Positions 18,673 through 27,890 of a stretch of DNA of 64,000 nt are shown here, one piece after another. Location of the stretch: contig CAKRZE010000013.1 in NCBI GenBank assembly GCA_934432725.1, positions 9,520 to 73,519 of the forward strand, written 5' to 3'. The notes beneath the pieces were generated by a model, which did no database searches, was not told where the DNA came from, and worked only from the letters and a program-made list of their open reading frames with translations. The translations under genes and the position numbers were made by a program. The stretch is from an uncultured Eubacteriales bacterium. Lineage in GTDB: Bacteria; Bacillota; Clostridia; Oscillospirales; CAG-272. Positions within the stretch are counted from its first letter, which is position 1; each line of letters starts with the position of its first letter.

Positions 18673-19299
18673 ATGGGCATGTTTGATGCGTTTAGAAAGA
18701 AGACCGGGGGAGCGGGGACGGTGCTGCGGGGTCCGGTGACGGAGCTCATTGTCGGCTTGGGCAATCCGGGAGATAAGTATGCCATGACCCGGCACAATAT
18801 CGGATTTATGACGGTTTCCGCGCTGGCGGATGCTTACGGTGCGGAGCTTGGCAGGGCAAAGTTTCATGCACTGTGCGGGGACTGCGTGATCGGGGAAAAG
18901 CATGTTCTTCTGATGCTGCCGCAGACCTTTATGAACAATTCCGGAGAGGCGGTGCGGGAAGCGGCTTCGTTTTACCACATTGCTCCGGAGCATGTTTTTG
19001 TCATATGCGATGACATCAATCTGGATTCCGGAAAGCTGCGGATCCGCAGAAGCGGTTCTGCGGGCGGACATAACGGATTGAAATCCATTATATACCATCT
19101 GAATTCCGAGGCGTTTCCGCGTATCAGGATCGGAGTCGGAAAAAAGCCGGAGCATTTTGATCTTGCCGACTGGGTTCTGTCGGTGTTTCCGGAGCAGGAG
19201 CGTCCGCTTCTGAAGGATGCGGCGGGACGGGCTATGGAGGCTCTTCCTTTGCTTCTGGAGGATCAGTTTGACAGGGCAATGGGGCTTTACAACGGCTGA
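18673..19299 (+). CDS. pth: Peptidyl-tRNA hydrolase
   Basis: 208 residues; GGAGGAG precedes the ATG. The first ~22 residues are an extension; the Pth core follows with LIVGLGNPGDKY, catalytic His in TRHNIGF, FMNNSG, the Asp of ICDDINL and GHNGLKS. It frees tRNA from peptidyl-tRNA that drops off ribosomes. It lies in the conserved pth-mfd order; transcription with mfd is likely. Confidence 0.96.
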   Translation: MGMFDAFRKKTGGAGTVLRGPVTELIVGLGNPGDKYAMTRHNIGFMTVSALADAYGAELGRAKFHALCGDCVIGEKHVLLMLPQTFMNNSGEAVREAASFYHIAPEHVFVICDDINLDSGKLRIRRSGSAGGHNGLKSIIYHLNSEAFPRIRIGVGKKPEHFDLADWVLSVFPEQERPLLKDAAGRAMEALPLLLEDQFDRAMGLYNG

Positions 19300-19537
19300 C
19301 GGCACGGGTCGCCGCGCCTTTGAACCTGTGCAGCCGGGGATAGATGCCTCTCCGGTTTGCCGGGGGCGGAATGCGTCCGCCGAGTCCGGGACGCCAACAG
19401 CGCATTCGGATACTGCCGACAGAAGCGCGGAGCGCTGCGGGGACGGCGGCTTTTCCGTTTGCGCCGGGCGCTCTTTTGGGCGGTGCCGTATCCGGCGCGC
19501 ACAGCCTGACTGCTTTTCAGAAAGGACGAATTGATAT

Positions 19538-22500
19538 ATGGAGCTTTTGACCGGGAGAATTCGGGAGGAGCGGGAATACCGCAGCATACTGGAAACACTG
19601 TCTGCGCAGAACAAGGCGCTTCATCCGCACCCCATGCAGCTGACCGGCTTGTGCGAGGGTGCCAGAATTACGGTTGTCGCCGCGCTGATCCGGGATATCC
19701 GCGCCATGTGCGGGCGCTGTCCCCTGATTCTGGTGCCTGACGAACGCGGAGCGCTGCGGCTGGCACAGGGGCTGGAGGAGCTTGGGCTTCAGCCGAAAAC
19801 GTACCCGTACCGGGATTTTATGTTTCATCCCGTTGTATCCTCTCACGAATATGAGCAGGAGCGGCTTGCGGTTTTGTCCGGCGTGCTGTCGGGAAAGCCG
19901 GATGCTGTCATTGCAGTTCCCGATGCGGCGCTGCAGTTTACCATGCCGCGCGCCGTCCTGAAATCCCTTACCCGGGAGATACGAAAGGACGCTCCCTGCG
20001 ATCTGGATGAGCTGATCCGGTTTCTTTTGGCGTCCGGATACGTCCGCTGCGATCCGGTGGACGGGGTGGGACAGTTCGCCGTGCGCGGCGGGATTGTGGA
20101 CATTTATCCGCCGCAGTGCGATGAGCCGGTCAGAATGGAGCTGTTTGGAGACGAGATTGACCAGATGGGCTTTTTCGATATCCTGACACAGCGCAAGACG
20201 GAGAGCTGCGACCGCTTTTTCATTACGCCGGCGCGGGAAATCGTTGTGACGGATGAAATGCGGAGCCGGCTTGCCGAGGTGATCCGCACGCTCCGGAAAC
20301 GCGCGGGAGACGGGCAGCCGTCCGATTCCTTCAAAACGGAGCTTTCCGAGCTTGAGGCGGGCGGAGAGCTTACGTTCCTTGACAAGTACATTTCGCTTCT
20401 GTATCCGCAGAAGGAATGCCTGCTGGACTATTTTCCGCAGAATGTTCCTTTTATTCTTCTGGAGAGCAGCGGGGTCAGGGACCGGCTGGAGAGCGCCGAA
20501 TGGCACGAAAAGCAGAACCTTGAGACGCTGCTGGAGGAAAAAGCCATATCGCCGCAGCTTGCGCAGTATGCTGCATGGAAGAGCGATTTTGAGGAGTGGG
20601 TTCAGGGCAGAAGCGGCGTGATTGCGGATGCCATTGCAGGGTCTTTGGGGGATCTGCAGCTTTCCGGGCTGTTCAGCATGACGACACGGCAGACGGTTTC
20701 CTACGCGGACTCCTTTGAGCTTCTTTCCGAGGATCTGCGCATGTACCGGCGGACGGATTTTTCCACGGTGCTTCTGTGCGAGAACGATGTGATGGCGAAA
20801 AATCTGCAGGCAATGCTCTCGGAGAAGGAGAACATCACAGCCTCCGTTGTGCATGCGGGGGAGGAGCCTGCGGGAAACGGTCCGTGGATCCTTACGGGGG
20901 TCTGCATCCCCGGCTTTGAGCTTCCCGCTTCCCGGTTTGCCGTGCTTTCCCTGTACGCGGCAAGGAGCACGGGCGCAAGAGTCCGTTCCGCGGCAAGAAA
21001 AAAGAAAAGCAAAAAGTCCGCGCAGGAGCGGATCATGTCCTATGCCGATCTGACGCCGGGCGATTATGTGGTGCATGACGTCCACGGCATCGGAATCTAT
21101 CAGGGGCTTCAGACCGTCACGGTGGATGGCATTACCCGCGATTTCGTGAAAATCAAATATGCAGGCAAGGACATGCTGTATCTGCCCTGCAATCAGCTGG
21201 ATGCCATTTCGAAATATATCGGCGCCGGAGCGGAGGACGGCACGCTGAAGCTCTCCCGCATGGGCGGAGCCGAGTGGGGAAAGGCAAAGGCGAGGGTCAG
21301 AGCCGCGGCAAAGGAAATGGCAAAGGAACTGATCGCGCTGTATGCGGAGCGTCAGCGGAAGGAGGGCTTTGCCTTTGAGCGGGACGATGAAATGCAGGCG
21401 GCGTTCGAGGAATCGTTTGCCTATGAGGAGACCGACGGACAGCTTGCCGCCGTGAACGAGATCAAGCGCGATATGGAGAGCAGGCGTCCGATGGAACGCC
21501 TTTTGTGCGGGGACGTCGGCTTCGGGAAGACAGAGGTCGCGCTGCGCGCCGCGTTCAAGGCGGTGCAGAGCGGGAAGCAGGTCGCTGTTCTGGTGCCGAC
21601 AACGATTCTTGCAATGCAGCACTACCAGACCTTTCTTGCCCGCATGCGCGGATTTCCTGTCAATGTGGATATGGTGTCCCGCTTCCGTTCAGCAAAGCAG
21701 CAGGCAGAGACCCTGCGGAGGCTGCGGCGCGGTGAGGTGGATATTTTAGTCGGAACACACCGGCTTTTGTCCCGCGATGTGGAGTTCAGGGACCTCGGAC
21801 TGGTGATCGTCGATGAAGAGCAGCGCTTCGGGGTTTCGGCAAAGGAAAAGCTGAAGCAGCTTACCAAGAATGTGGATGTCCTGACGCTGACCGCAACGCC
21901 GATCCCGCGAACGCTGAATATGGCGATGAGCGGGATCCGGGATATGTCAATTCTGGAGGAGGCGCCGGGAGACCGCGTTCCGGTGCAGACCTATGTTCTG
22001 GAATACGACGACCTGATCATTGCGGAGGCGATCCGGAAGGAGCTGCGGCGCGGCGGGCAGGTGTTCTATCTGTACAACCGCGTGGAGACACTGGATATGG
22101 CTGCCGCGCGGGTCAGGCAAATGGCTCCCGATGCGAGGATCGCAATGGCGCACGGGCAGATGGACAGGGAAGAGCTCTCCGACATCTGGCGCAGCATGCT
22201 TGACGGGGACACGGATATCCTCATCAGTACGACGATCATCGAATCCGGCGTGGATGTGCCGAATGCCAATACGCTGATTGTGGAGCATGCGGACAAATTC
22301 GGGCTGTCTCAGCTTCATCAGCTCCGCGGTCGTGTGGGGCGGTCCGCAAGGCGGGCATATGCGTATTTTACGTATCCGAAGGGAATGGCGCTGAGCGATA
22401 TTGCGCAGAAACGGCTTTCCGCCATGCGGGAATATACGGAATTCGGCTCCGGCTTCCGGATCGCGCTGCGGGATCTGGAGATACGCGGCGCGGGCAACCT

Positions 22501-23056
22501 CCTCGGCGCGGAGCAGCACGGGCACATTGAGTCTGTGGGATACGATCTCTATATGCGGCTTCTGAACGAGGCGGTTCTGGAGGAAAAGGGCGAAAAGCCG
22601 AAGCCGAAGACAGAGTGTACGGTTGACCTCAATATCAATGCCTATATTCCGGAGAGCTATATTCACAGCACGGCGCAAAGGATTGAGGCATACAAGAAGA
22701 TCGCCCTGATCGAAAACGACGGGGATTTCGGCGATATTGTGGATGAAATGCTGGATCGCTACGGGAATGTGCCGCAGACCGTGTCCGATCTGATCCAGAT
22801 ATCCTATATCCGTCAGCTTGCGGGAAACGCGCAGATGACGCGGGTGGAAAACAAGGGCGGCTCTATCCTGATTTATCCGGAGCGGATGCGCCCGGACATC
22901 TGGTCAAGGCTCGCTGCGGAATACCCGGGAAAGCTGTTTGTCAATATGAGCGTTTCGCCTTATATCGCGTACCGGTTCCGCAAAAACGAATTTCCTCTGG
23001 ACTTTCTGATCGCATTGTTTAAAAAATATATACAAATCCGGAACGAAACGGTGTAG
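19538..23056 (+). CDS. mfd: Transcription-repair coupling factor Mfd
   Basis: 1172 residues, full length. Order: UvrB-homology N-terminal region (~1-350), RNA polymerase-interacting CarD-like domain (TPGDYVVHDVHGIGIYQG, ~505-570), superfamily 2 helicase with Walker A GDVGFGKTEVA and DEEQ box (IVDEEQRFGV), TRG motif region and a C-terminal D7 domain. It removes RNA polymerase stalled at lesions and recruits UvrA. The start follows ...GGACGAATTGATAT with a moderate ribosome site. A ~240-bp gap without a gene separates it from pth. Confidence 0.97.
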   Translation: MELLTGRIREEREYRSILETLSAQNKALHPHPMQLTGLCEGARITVVAALIRDIRAMCGRCPLILVPDERGALRLAQGLEELGLQPKTYPYRDFMFHPVVSSHEYEQERLAVLSGVLSGKPDAVIAVPDAALQFTMPRAVLKSLTREIRKDAPCDLDELIRFLLASGYVRCDPVDGVGQFAVRGGIVDIYPPQCDEPVRMELFGDEIDQMGFFDILTQRKTESCDRFFITPAREIVVTDEMRSRLAEVIRTLRKRAGDGQPSDSFKTELSELEAGGELTFLDKYISLLYPQKECLLDYFPQNVPFILLESSGVRDRLESAEWHEKQNLETLLEEKAISPQLAQYAAWKSDFEEWVQGRSGVIADAIAGSLGDLQLSGLFSMTTRQTVSYADSFELLSEDLRMYRRTDFSTVLLCENDVMAKNLQAMLSEKENITASVVHAGEEPAGNGPWILTGVCIPGFELPASRFAVLSLYAARSTGARVRSAARKKKSKKSAQERIMSYADLTPGDYVVHDVHGIGIYQGLQTVTVDGITRDFVKIKYAGKDMLYLPCNQLDAISKYIGAGAEDGTLKLSRMGGAEWGKAKARVRAAAKEMAKELIALYAERQRKEGFAFERDDEMQAAFEESFAYEETDGQLAAVNEIKRDMESRRPMERLLCGDVGFGKTEVALRAAFKAVQSGKQVAVLVPTTILAMQHYQTFLARMRGFPVNVDMVSRFRSAKQQAETLRRLRRGEVDILVGTHRLLSRDVEFRDLGLVIVDEEQRFGVSAKEKLKQLTKNVDVLTLTATPIPRTLNMAMSGIRDMSILEEAPGDRVPVQTYVLEYDDLIIAEAIRKELRRGGQVFYLYNRVETLDMAAARVRQMAPDARIAMAHGQMDREELSDIWRSMLDGDTDILISTTIIESGVDVPNANTLIVEHADKFGLSQLHQLRGRVGRSARRAYAYFTYPKGMALSDIAQKRLSAMREYTEFGSGFRIALRDLEIRGAGNLLGAEQHGHIESVGYDLYMRLLNEAVLEEKGEKPKPKTECTVDLNINAYIPESYIHSTAQRIEAYKKIALIENDGDFGDIVDEMLDRYGNVPQTVSDLIQISYIRQLAGNAQMTRVENKGGSILIYPERMRPDIWSRLAAEYPGKLFVNMSVSPYIAYRFRKNEFPLDFLIALFKKYIQIRNETV

Positions 23057-23144
23057 AAAAATGCGCGTTTTTGCTGTAAAATAAAATATCATGCTTTGCG
23101 GATCTCCGCGCTTGCGGACGGTCCGACAGAAAGGAAATGAAGCC

Positions 23145-24257
23145 GTGAAAAAATTATTATGTCTGCTTCTTGCCGCTGCGGCGTGCATGGGATGCCTGCT
23201 TCTTGCCGGCTGCTCCGCGGGGGGCGGGGAAACCGTGATGGAGTATCGCGGTTATAAGATTACGGCGCCGATGTATCAGTACTTTTCGGCTACGCTCAAG
23301 GCGAATATCCTGAAGGCAAGCGGGGTAAAGGATTCGGATGAATTCTGGGATACCGAGGTGACGGACGGAGTGACTGCCGAGACGTACTATACCGAGATGC
23401 TTGACAGACGGGTCAAAAATCTGTGCATTTCAGAGTATCTGTTCCGGTATTACGGACTGAAGCTGGAGGACAGTGTGAAAAAGTCCATCGAGGACGATAT
23501 CAACGAAAAAATAGAATATTACGGCGGCAGAGCTGCATTGAACGAGGCGCTTGCAACGCTGGGAATCAACATCAGCATTCTGAAGGAAATCTATACGATT
23601 GAGGAAAAGCAGAGCGCAGTATACAGCTATCTGTTCGGGGACGGCGGCTCGATGGAGCCGGATGACAGCGAGGTGGAGGAGTACTATCGGTCAAACTACT
23701 CGCGGATGTACTATATCGTCCTTTATACGACAAAGCCCGTCAAGGACTCCGAGGGCAACTACATTTACGATACGGACGGATCGTGGAAAACCGAGCAGAT
23801 GACCGAAGAGGAGATCGCTGCGGTCAAGGAAAAGGCACAGACGCTTTTCCATGAGGCGGAGGAGGGGGACGATGCCCTGTTCGTCTCGCTGATGAAAGAA
23901 AATTCGGATTTCGATATTCTGACCAATTATCCGAACGGGCTGTTTGTGTCTGCCAACGAATATGAGACCTACGGCGCGAAAATTGTGAATCTGCTTGGGG
24001 AGATGAAGCCGGGCGATGTCAGAACGTTTGAAGAGTCCTATTCCGTATGGATCCTCCGCAAGCTTGAACTGACGGAGTATTCGGAGCTTTCCGATACGGA
24101 TATCAAGCAGCTCTCCTCGCTTGCGGCGTACACGGCGCAGAAAAAATATACGCAGTATTTTGATGAGATCGGCAAAGAGGTGTCGGTTTCCGATTCCGTG
24201 AAGCAGGAGTACGGACTCAGGCGGGTGGAGGCAAGCCGCATGGCTTCGTCCGTCTGA
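23145..24257 (+). CDS. PrsA/SurA-like secreted lipoprotein (foldase or chaperone)
   Basis: 370 residues from GTG 23145 (AGAAAGGAAATG upstream). Signal peptide KKLLCLLLAAAACMG and lipobox LAGC give a membrane-anchored lipoprotein. A helical SurA-N-like region follows (to ~residue 175), then a parvulin-like stretch (YIVLYTTKPV, later KPGDVRTFEESYSVWILRKLE), but the canonical rotamase residues are not obvious, so it may be a chaperone without prolyl isomerase activity. It follows mfd directly, as prsA/surA-like genes do in many Clostridia. Confidence 0.72.
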   Translation: MKKLLCLLLAAAACMGCLLLAGCSAGGGETVMEYRGYKITAPMYQYFSATLKANILKASGVKDSDEFWDTEVTDGVTAETYYTEMLDRRVKNLCISEYLFRYYGLKLEDSVKKSIEDDINEKIEYYGGRAALNEALATLGINISILKEIYTIEEKQSAVYSYLFGDGGSMEPDDSEVEEYYRSNYSRMYYIVLYTTKPVKDSEGNYIYDTDGSWKTEQMTEEEIAAVKEKAQTLFHEAEEGDDALFVSLMKENSDFDILTNYPNGLFVSANEYETYGAKIVNLLGEMKPGDVRTFEESYSVWILRKLELTEYSELSDTDIKQLSSLAAYTAQKKYTQYFDEIGKEVSVSDSVKQEYGLRRVEASRMASSV

Positions 24258-24316
24258 CAAAATAATGCGGGAATAAACGCTCCGGTGCGTATTGCCCGGG
24301 AAAAGGAGAACGACGT

Positions 24317-25108
24317 ATGCTGCCTGTTCGAATTGTGACATATAATCTCAGAATGAATACACCGCATGACGGAGAGAATTCATTTGACAACCGAAAGAAG
24401 CTGATTCGCGAAAAATTGCTCGGGACAGAGCCGAAGCCGGATATATTCTGCTTTCAGGAGGCTCTGCCGGACATGCTGCAATGGCTGAAGGAGCTCCTAG
24501 GAGAGCAGTATGCTTCGGTCGGATTCGGGAGAATGGCGGATTTTGGCGATGAGGCTAACCCGATCTTCTTCCGGAGAGAGCGCTTCTGCCTGCACGGGTT
24601 TGAGCAGATCTGGCTCTCTCCCACGCCGTATGAGCCGGGAAGCCGCTTTCCGCAGCAGAGTCTCTGCCCGCGTATTTGCGTCTGCGCGGTGCTGAAGCCG
24701 TCGGACGGTGCTCCGATCCGTGTGTTCAATACGCATCTGGACAACCCGCCGGAGGCGGAGGCAGCCCGCATGGAGGGGCTTAAGCTGATTTTTCACTTCA
24801 TTGCGGAGCAGAACGCCAAGCGCGACATGCCCTTTGTGCTGACCGGGGATTTCAATGCCGTGCCCGATTCGGAAACGCTTCGGCTGGTATATGATAACCG
24901 CGACCTGCATCTGAAGGATGTTACGGCAGATATACCGGTGTCTTACCATGCCTATGGAAACGAGCCTCCGGTGAAAATAGACTATATTCTTGTGCCGGAG
25001 AAAGCGCGGGTAGGGGAGGTTTCGGCATGGAAGGATTATGACGGGGTGCATTATCTCTCCGATCACTATCCGATCGAAGCGGAAATCATTTCTTTTTCCG
25101 AAGAGTAA
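24317..25108 (+). CDS. Endonuclease/exonuclease/phosphatase-fold metal-dependent hydrolase
   Basis: 263 residues. EEP-fold landmarks in order: RIVTYNLRMN (metal-binding Asn), FCFQEAL (Glu), VFNTHLDN, LTGDFNAVPDS (Asp/Asn pair) and the final DHYPIEAE (catalytic His after SDH). GGAGAACGACGT precedes the ATG. There is no signal peptide, so it is intracellular. Substrates of related clostridial proteins range from nucleic acids to phosphodiesters and cannot be told here. Confidence 0.85.
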   Translation: MLPVRIVTYNLRMNTPHDGENSFDNRKKLIREKLLGTEPKPDIFCFQEALPDMLQWLKELLGEQYASVGFGRMADFGDEANPIFFRRERFCLHGFEQIWLSPTPYEPGSRFPQQSLCPRICVCAVLKPSDGAPIRVFNTHLDNPPEAEAARMEGLKLIFHFIAEQNAKRDMPFVLTGDFNAVPDSETLRLVYDNRDLHLKDVTADIPVSYHAYGNEPPVKIDYILVPEKARVGEVSAWKDYDGVHYLSDHYPIEAEIISFSEE

Positions 25109-25240
25109 GGGAAAATGCCGGGTTTTTCGCTATATGAGGGCTGTCGATGCGCGGCAGCCTTCTCTGCTTACGGAATCAAGCTTTCTGAGAGGGTCCAGTC
25201 AGACTGTGGATAATAAAATAATATTTTTTTGCTTTTTGTA

Positions 25241-25269
25241 TTGACAAACACGGATGATTGTGGTAAAAT
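25241..25269 (+). promoter_or_regulatory. Promoter of tRNA-Ser
   Basis: TTGACA (25241-25246), 17-bp spacer, TAAAAT (25264-25269), 28 nt before the tRNA 5' end. Confidence 0.85.
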
Positions 25270-25296
25270 ATAAAACGTTGTAGGGCAGATTGCCAT

Positions 25297-25388
25297 GGAG
25301 AGATGGCTGAGCTGGTCTAAGGCGCACGACTGGAAATCGTGTAACGGCTAATACCCGTTCAAGAGTTCGAATCTCTTTCTCTCCGCCA
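25297..25388 (+). tRNA. tRNA-Ser (anticodon GGA)
   Basis: 92 nt with encoded CCA. Acceptor GGAGAGA pairs with TCTCTCC, discriminator G. Anticodon stem CACGA/TCGTG encloses CTGGAAA, anticodon GGA at 25332-25334. The long variable arm (AACGGCTAATACCCGTT) is typical of class II serine tRNA, and the T-arm carries TTCGAAT. Its 3' 59 nt serve as the attachment site of the elements that follow. Confidence 0.97.
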
Positions 25389-25392
25389 CAAC
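25330..25392 (+). repeat. Left attachment site (attL) in tRNA-Ser
   Basis: 63 bp, from the anticodon loop through CCA plus CAAC, repeated without change at 29738-29800. Integration here preserves the tRNA gene. Confidence 0.9.
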
Positions 25393-25400
25393 AAAACAGG

Positions 25401-25424
25401 AAGGAACGGTTTTCACCGTTCCTT
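25401..25424 (+). terminator. Terminator after tRNA-Ser
   Basis: Stem AAGGAACGGT/ACCGTTCCTT with loop TTTC and trailing T-run. A near copy lies at about 29809-29832 after the second attachment site, with one stem base changed. Confidence 0.88.
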
Positions 25425-25439
25425 TTTGTGTCTGTCATA

Positions 25440-25595
25440 TCATAGTCCACCCAGCTTCAGCAACAGTATTCCAATCAGCAGATAAATTTCGCCGATAGTC
25501 AGGGCAATGAAAAAAAGCTTTATCTGCTCCCGTTTCGGTGCTTTCTCCAAGAATTCGAAAAGCTGTTCCCAAAACTGCACAATGCGCATTTTCAT
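25440..25595 (-). CDS. 51-residue single-pass membrane protein of the element
   Basis: ATG at 25595 with AGGAGG 4 nt upstream. Residues 1-25 are charged (MKMRIVQFWEQLFEFLEK), and ~26-50 form a hydrophobic helix (FFIALTIGEIYLLIGILLL). Its 3' end survives in element 2 as part of a fused frame. Unknown role; a small holin-, toxin- or exclusion-like protein is possible but unproven. Confidence 0.65.
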   Translation of the reverse strand: MKMRIVQFWEQLFEFLEKAPKREQIKLFFIALTIGEIYLLIGILLLKLGGL

Positions 25596-25609
25596 TTTCC
25601 TCCTGCAAT

Positions 25610-25867
25610 TCAAATCAAATCATATTTACCACACCTATCAAGCTGAAAAGTCGGGACTATTATTTCGTAACCGTTAATTTCATAATAAGACCGAGAAGAA
25701 TAATAGCACCGCTTTTCTTTCCAATCGATATGATAACACCTATCCCCTTTTTCGCGCTCGTTCCAGTAAGTGCGCCATACGTTAATATCTTTTCTAATGC
25801 AAAAAGAAATTAATTTTCCGTATTCTTCTATTCCGGTTATCAAAAACGCTCTTTTCTTCTCATGCAT
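25610..25867 (-). CDS. Hypothetical 85-residue element protein
   Basis: ATG at 25867 with GGAGG 8 nt upstream, starting 1 bp after the integrase stop codon, so same operon. Tyr/Arg/Lys-rich (CYYSSRSYYEINGYEIIV). No recognised family. Confidence 0.65.
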   Translation of the reverse strand: MHEKKRAFLITGIEEYGKLISFCIRKDINVWRTYWNEREKGDRCYHIDWKEKRCYYSSRSYYEINGYEIIVPTFQLDRCGKYDLI

Positions 25868-25868
25868 A

Positions 25869-26732
25869 TTATTTTCCTCCCACGATCTGCACGCATGCTT
25901 CTTGCAGTCCTATTGTCGGATGACTGTATATATCCAATGTCACACTAACGGAAGAATGTCCGAGAACGCTTTGTACGATCTTTGGATTAATTCCGTGATT
26001 CAGCATCATTGTTGCGTAGCTGTGCCGGAGGTCATGAAAGCGAACGCGCGGGAAGCCGTAACGCCGAAGCACCGCCTGCAAGGCTTTGTCAAGGATTGCC
26101 GGAGTAAGCCCGTCAAGATATTCCTGCGTTGCGTGCGTTTGAAATATGCTCCGGTGCGGTTCTGCGATCAATATAACACGCTGGGAGCGTTTTGTTTTGC
26201 ACGGGGTAATGACATCATTCCCATGCACAACCGTGCGTGTGCGCGAAATTTTGAGCGTTCCCGTGCGTTTGTCGTAATCCGTGTATATGTTGATGCCGAG
26301 GACTTCACCGCGCCGGAGACCGTAGCAGAGTGCCATGACGAGCGGCGCATGCATGCATGTCCCGCGCGTGACGGCAAGCAGGCGCGTGATCTGATCCTCT
26401 GTCAGCGTTACATAATTGTAAGCCTGCACCTTTGGCATGTCATAGCGCCCGAACACATTGTTTTCCGTCCATCCGCGCTTGATGCTCCAATTCATGAGTT
26501 TCCGGAGCGTGGAAAGAGCGTAAACGACAGTGCGCGTTTTATAGCCGTTTTCCCGCATGCGCTGCGCAATTACATCAAGATCATTTACCGTAATCTGATC
26601 AAGGTCACAGCCGCCGAGGGAGGGAAGCACATGCAATTTCATGTTTGTCATGTATCCTTCTGCCGTTGTCGGTCGTAACCGTGTTTCTATGTAGCCTTTC
26701 CGGAATGCGTCATATGCTGTTTGCAATGTCAT
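25869..26732 (-). CDS. int: Tyrosine-recombinase integrase
   Basis: 287 residues from ATG 26732 (AGGAG 6 nt upstream), overlapping the Rep stop codon as ATGA. N-terminal SAM-like core-binding domain (TLQTAYDAFRKGYIETRL), catalytic domain with Arg in GLRRGEVLG, the HxxR box FHDLRHSYATMML, His in LGHSSVSVTLD and the tyrosine in DIYSH. All catalytic residues are present. It would integrate and excise element 1 at the tRNA-Ser site. Confidence 0.93.
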   Translation of the reverse strand: MTLQTAYDAFRKGYIETRLRPTTAEGYMTNMKLHVLPSLGGCDLDQITVNDLDVIAQRMRENGYKTRTVVYALSTLRKLMNWSIKRGWTENNVFGRYDMPKVQAYNYVTLTEDQITRLLAVTRGTCMHAPLVMALCYGLRRGEVLGINIYTDYDKRTGTLKISRTRTVVHGNDVITPCKTKRSQRVILIAEPHRSIFQTHATQEYLDGLTPAILDKALQAVLRRYGFPRVRFHDLRHSYATMMLNHGINPKIVQSVLGHSSVSVTLDIYSHPTIGLQEACVQIVGGK

Positions 26733-27787
26733 AATATACTCCTTATCTCGCCGCAAGGTATTGTCTGCCGAAGCGCCTTTTGAAGCCACCGGAGGAATTC
26801 AATCGCATCCGGCTCTATTCCCGTGCAGTAATTTTCCTGCAGCCATTTTCTATATTTTCCTCTGCTGTTTATGCTCAATTTGTTGATGAATTCAAGCGCG
26901 TGGTCTGTTCTGCCCATTCGGATGAACTGCTGAATTGCGTACACGTTCGCGCCGTTCATGCCCTCTGTGTTCACGTTCTCCGGATTCCGTGTGCAAACTC
27001 TGATCTGCTGTATCAGGTCGAATATTTCCTTGACATACCGATCGAACAGCATCGGCGGGAATTCATCTGCCAGAAGATACCCGCATTTTGAAAAGCTGAA
27101 CTCCACGCGCGTCACGCCTTTGTATTGTTCTGCCTCCGGTGTGTTCTGCCGTTCCTTCTCTTTGTCGTATACCTTCACTCTTCCGTGCTGGCTTTTGGGG
27201 CGGAGGTATTTGGTATCATCTCCGGCAACCGTGCCCCATTTCATCACCTGTGTCTGTGCCGGTGCATCGAATACCACGGAATCCACTGTGATCTGATTGT
27301 AATTGCTGTCTGTTCCTCTAAGGTCATACGCGAGGTCAAATGAGGTTATTTCCGTGACTACCGCTTCATTGGCTGCGAGAAACTGTCGGATTACGTCCGG
27401 GACGGTTTGCTTGTTCGGATTGTATTCCAGCCACCATTCATAGGCGTTGTATGTGCCGTTCGGCTGGTACTGTCCACCGGCAAAGAATACGGAGTTTTCC
27501 TCTCCTTCCGTGTGGATCGTGAGCATATAGCGGTATGTGCCGATCTTGCCGCCGAGGTTTTGGTATTCCTTGATGCTCTGTGTCTGTGTGAGAAGCTCCG
27601 AGAAGATGCCTGTATCAAATCTGTCTCCTGTCATTTTGAGCTGTTCTTTGAGTTTGTCTTTTCTGATCTCTCTTCCGGTTTTGTATCTGTCCTCTGTCAC
27701 ATCCTTTTTCTCTATTCCGTATTGTTTCAGCTTGTACTTGATCTTGATCTTGTCAATGCTTTTTGAGATAGTGAAAAAGTGATTCAT
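26729..27787 (-). CDS. rep: Replication initiator (rolling-circle Rep-like), copy 1
   Basis: 352 residues. Features that recall the replication-initiation-factor (Rep_trans/filamentous-phage-type) family: EITSFDLAYDLRG, then KVYDKEKE and TRVEFSFSKCG, followed by a helical C-terminus. I cannot name the nicking tyrosine with certainty. No strong ribosome site precedes the ATG; the 5' region instead carries conserved hairpins. Translationally coupled to int by ATGA. The encoded protein is identical to copy 2 at 30093-31151. Confidence 0.78.
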   Translation of the reverse strand: MNHFFTISKSIDKIKIKYKLKQYGIEKKDVTEDRYKTGREIRKDKLKEQLKMTGDRFDTGIFSELLTQTQSIKEYQNLGGKIGTYRYMLTIHTEGEENSVFFAGGQYQPNGTYNAYEWWLEYNPNKQTVPDVIRQFLAANEAVVTEITSFDLAYDLRGTDSNYNQITVDSVVFDAPAQTQVMKWGTVAGDDTKYLRPKSQHGRVKVYDKEKERQNTPEAEQYKGVTRVEFSFSKCGYLLADEFPPMLFDRYVKEIFDLIQQIRVCTRNPENVNTEGMNGANVYAIQQFIRMGRTDHALEFINKLSINSRGKYRKWLQENYCTGIEPDAIEFLRWLQKALRQTIPCGEIRSIL

Positions 27788-27802
27788 ATCATTTTTGTGA
27801 GG

Positions 27803-27889
27803 AAATCTGCCTTATTATAAGAAGGGCAGATTTCTTTTCTGCCTTTCCGCTCCCCCTGTCGCCCATGAAGGACGACAGGGGGAAGCGTC
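27803..27889 (-). other. Hairpin cluster upstream of rep, candidate origin or copy-number control
   Basis: AAATCTGCC (27803-27811) can pair with GGCAGATTT (27825-27833), whose GGCAGA can instead pair with TCTGCC (27838-27843), so the two hairpins exclude each other. Next is a long stem CCCCCTGTCG/CGACAGGGGG with outer GCT/AGC pairs (about 27850-27888). The same arrangement lies at 31167-31253 before rep copy 2, with a change only in the loop of the long stem. Confidence 0.55.
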
Positions 27890-27890
27890 A

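Noticed and set aside
19517..21622. 701-codon minus-strand frame opposite mfd
   Set aside because: Mfd on the plus strand is complete with all helicase motifs; the minus product has no recognisable feature.
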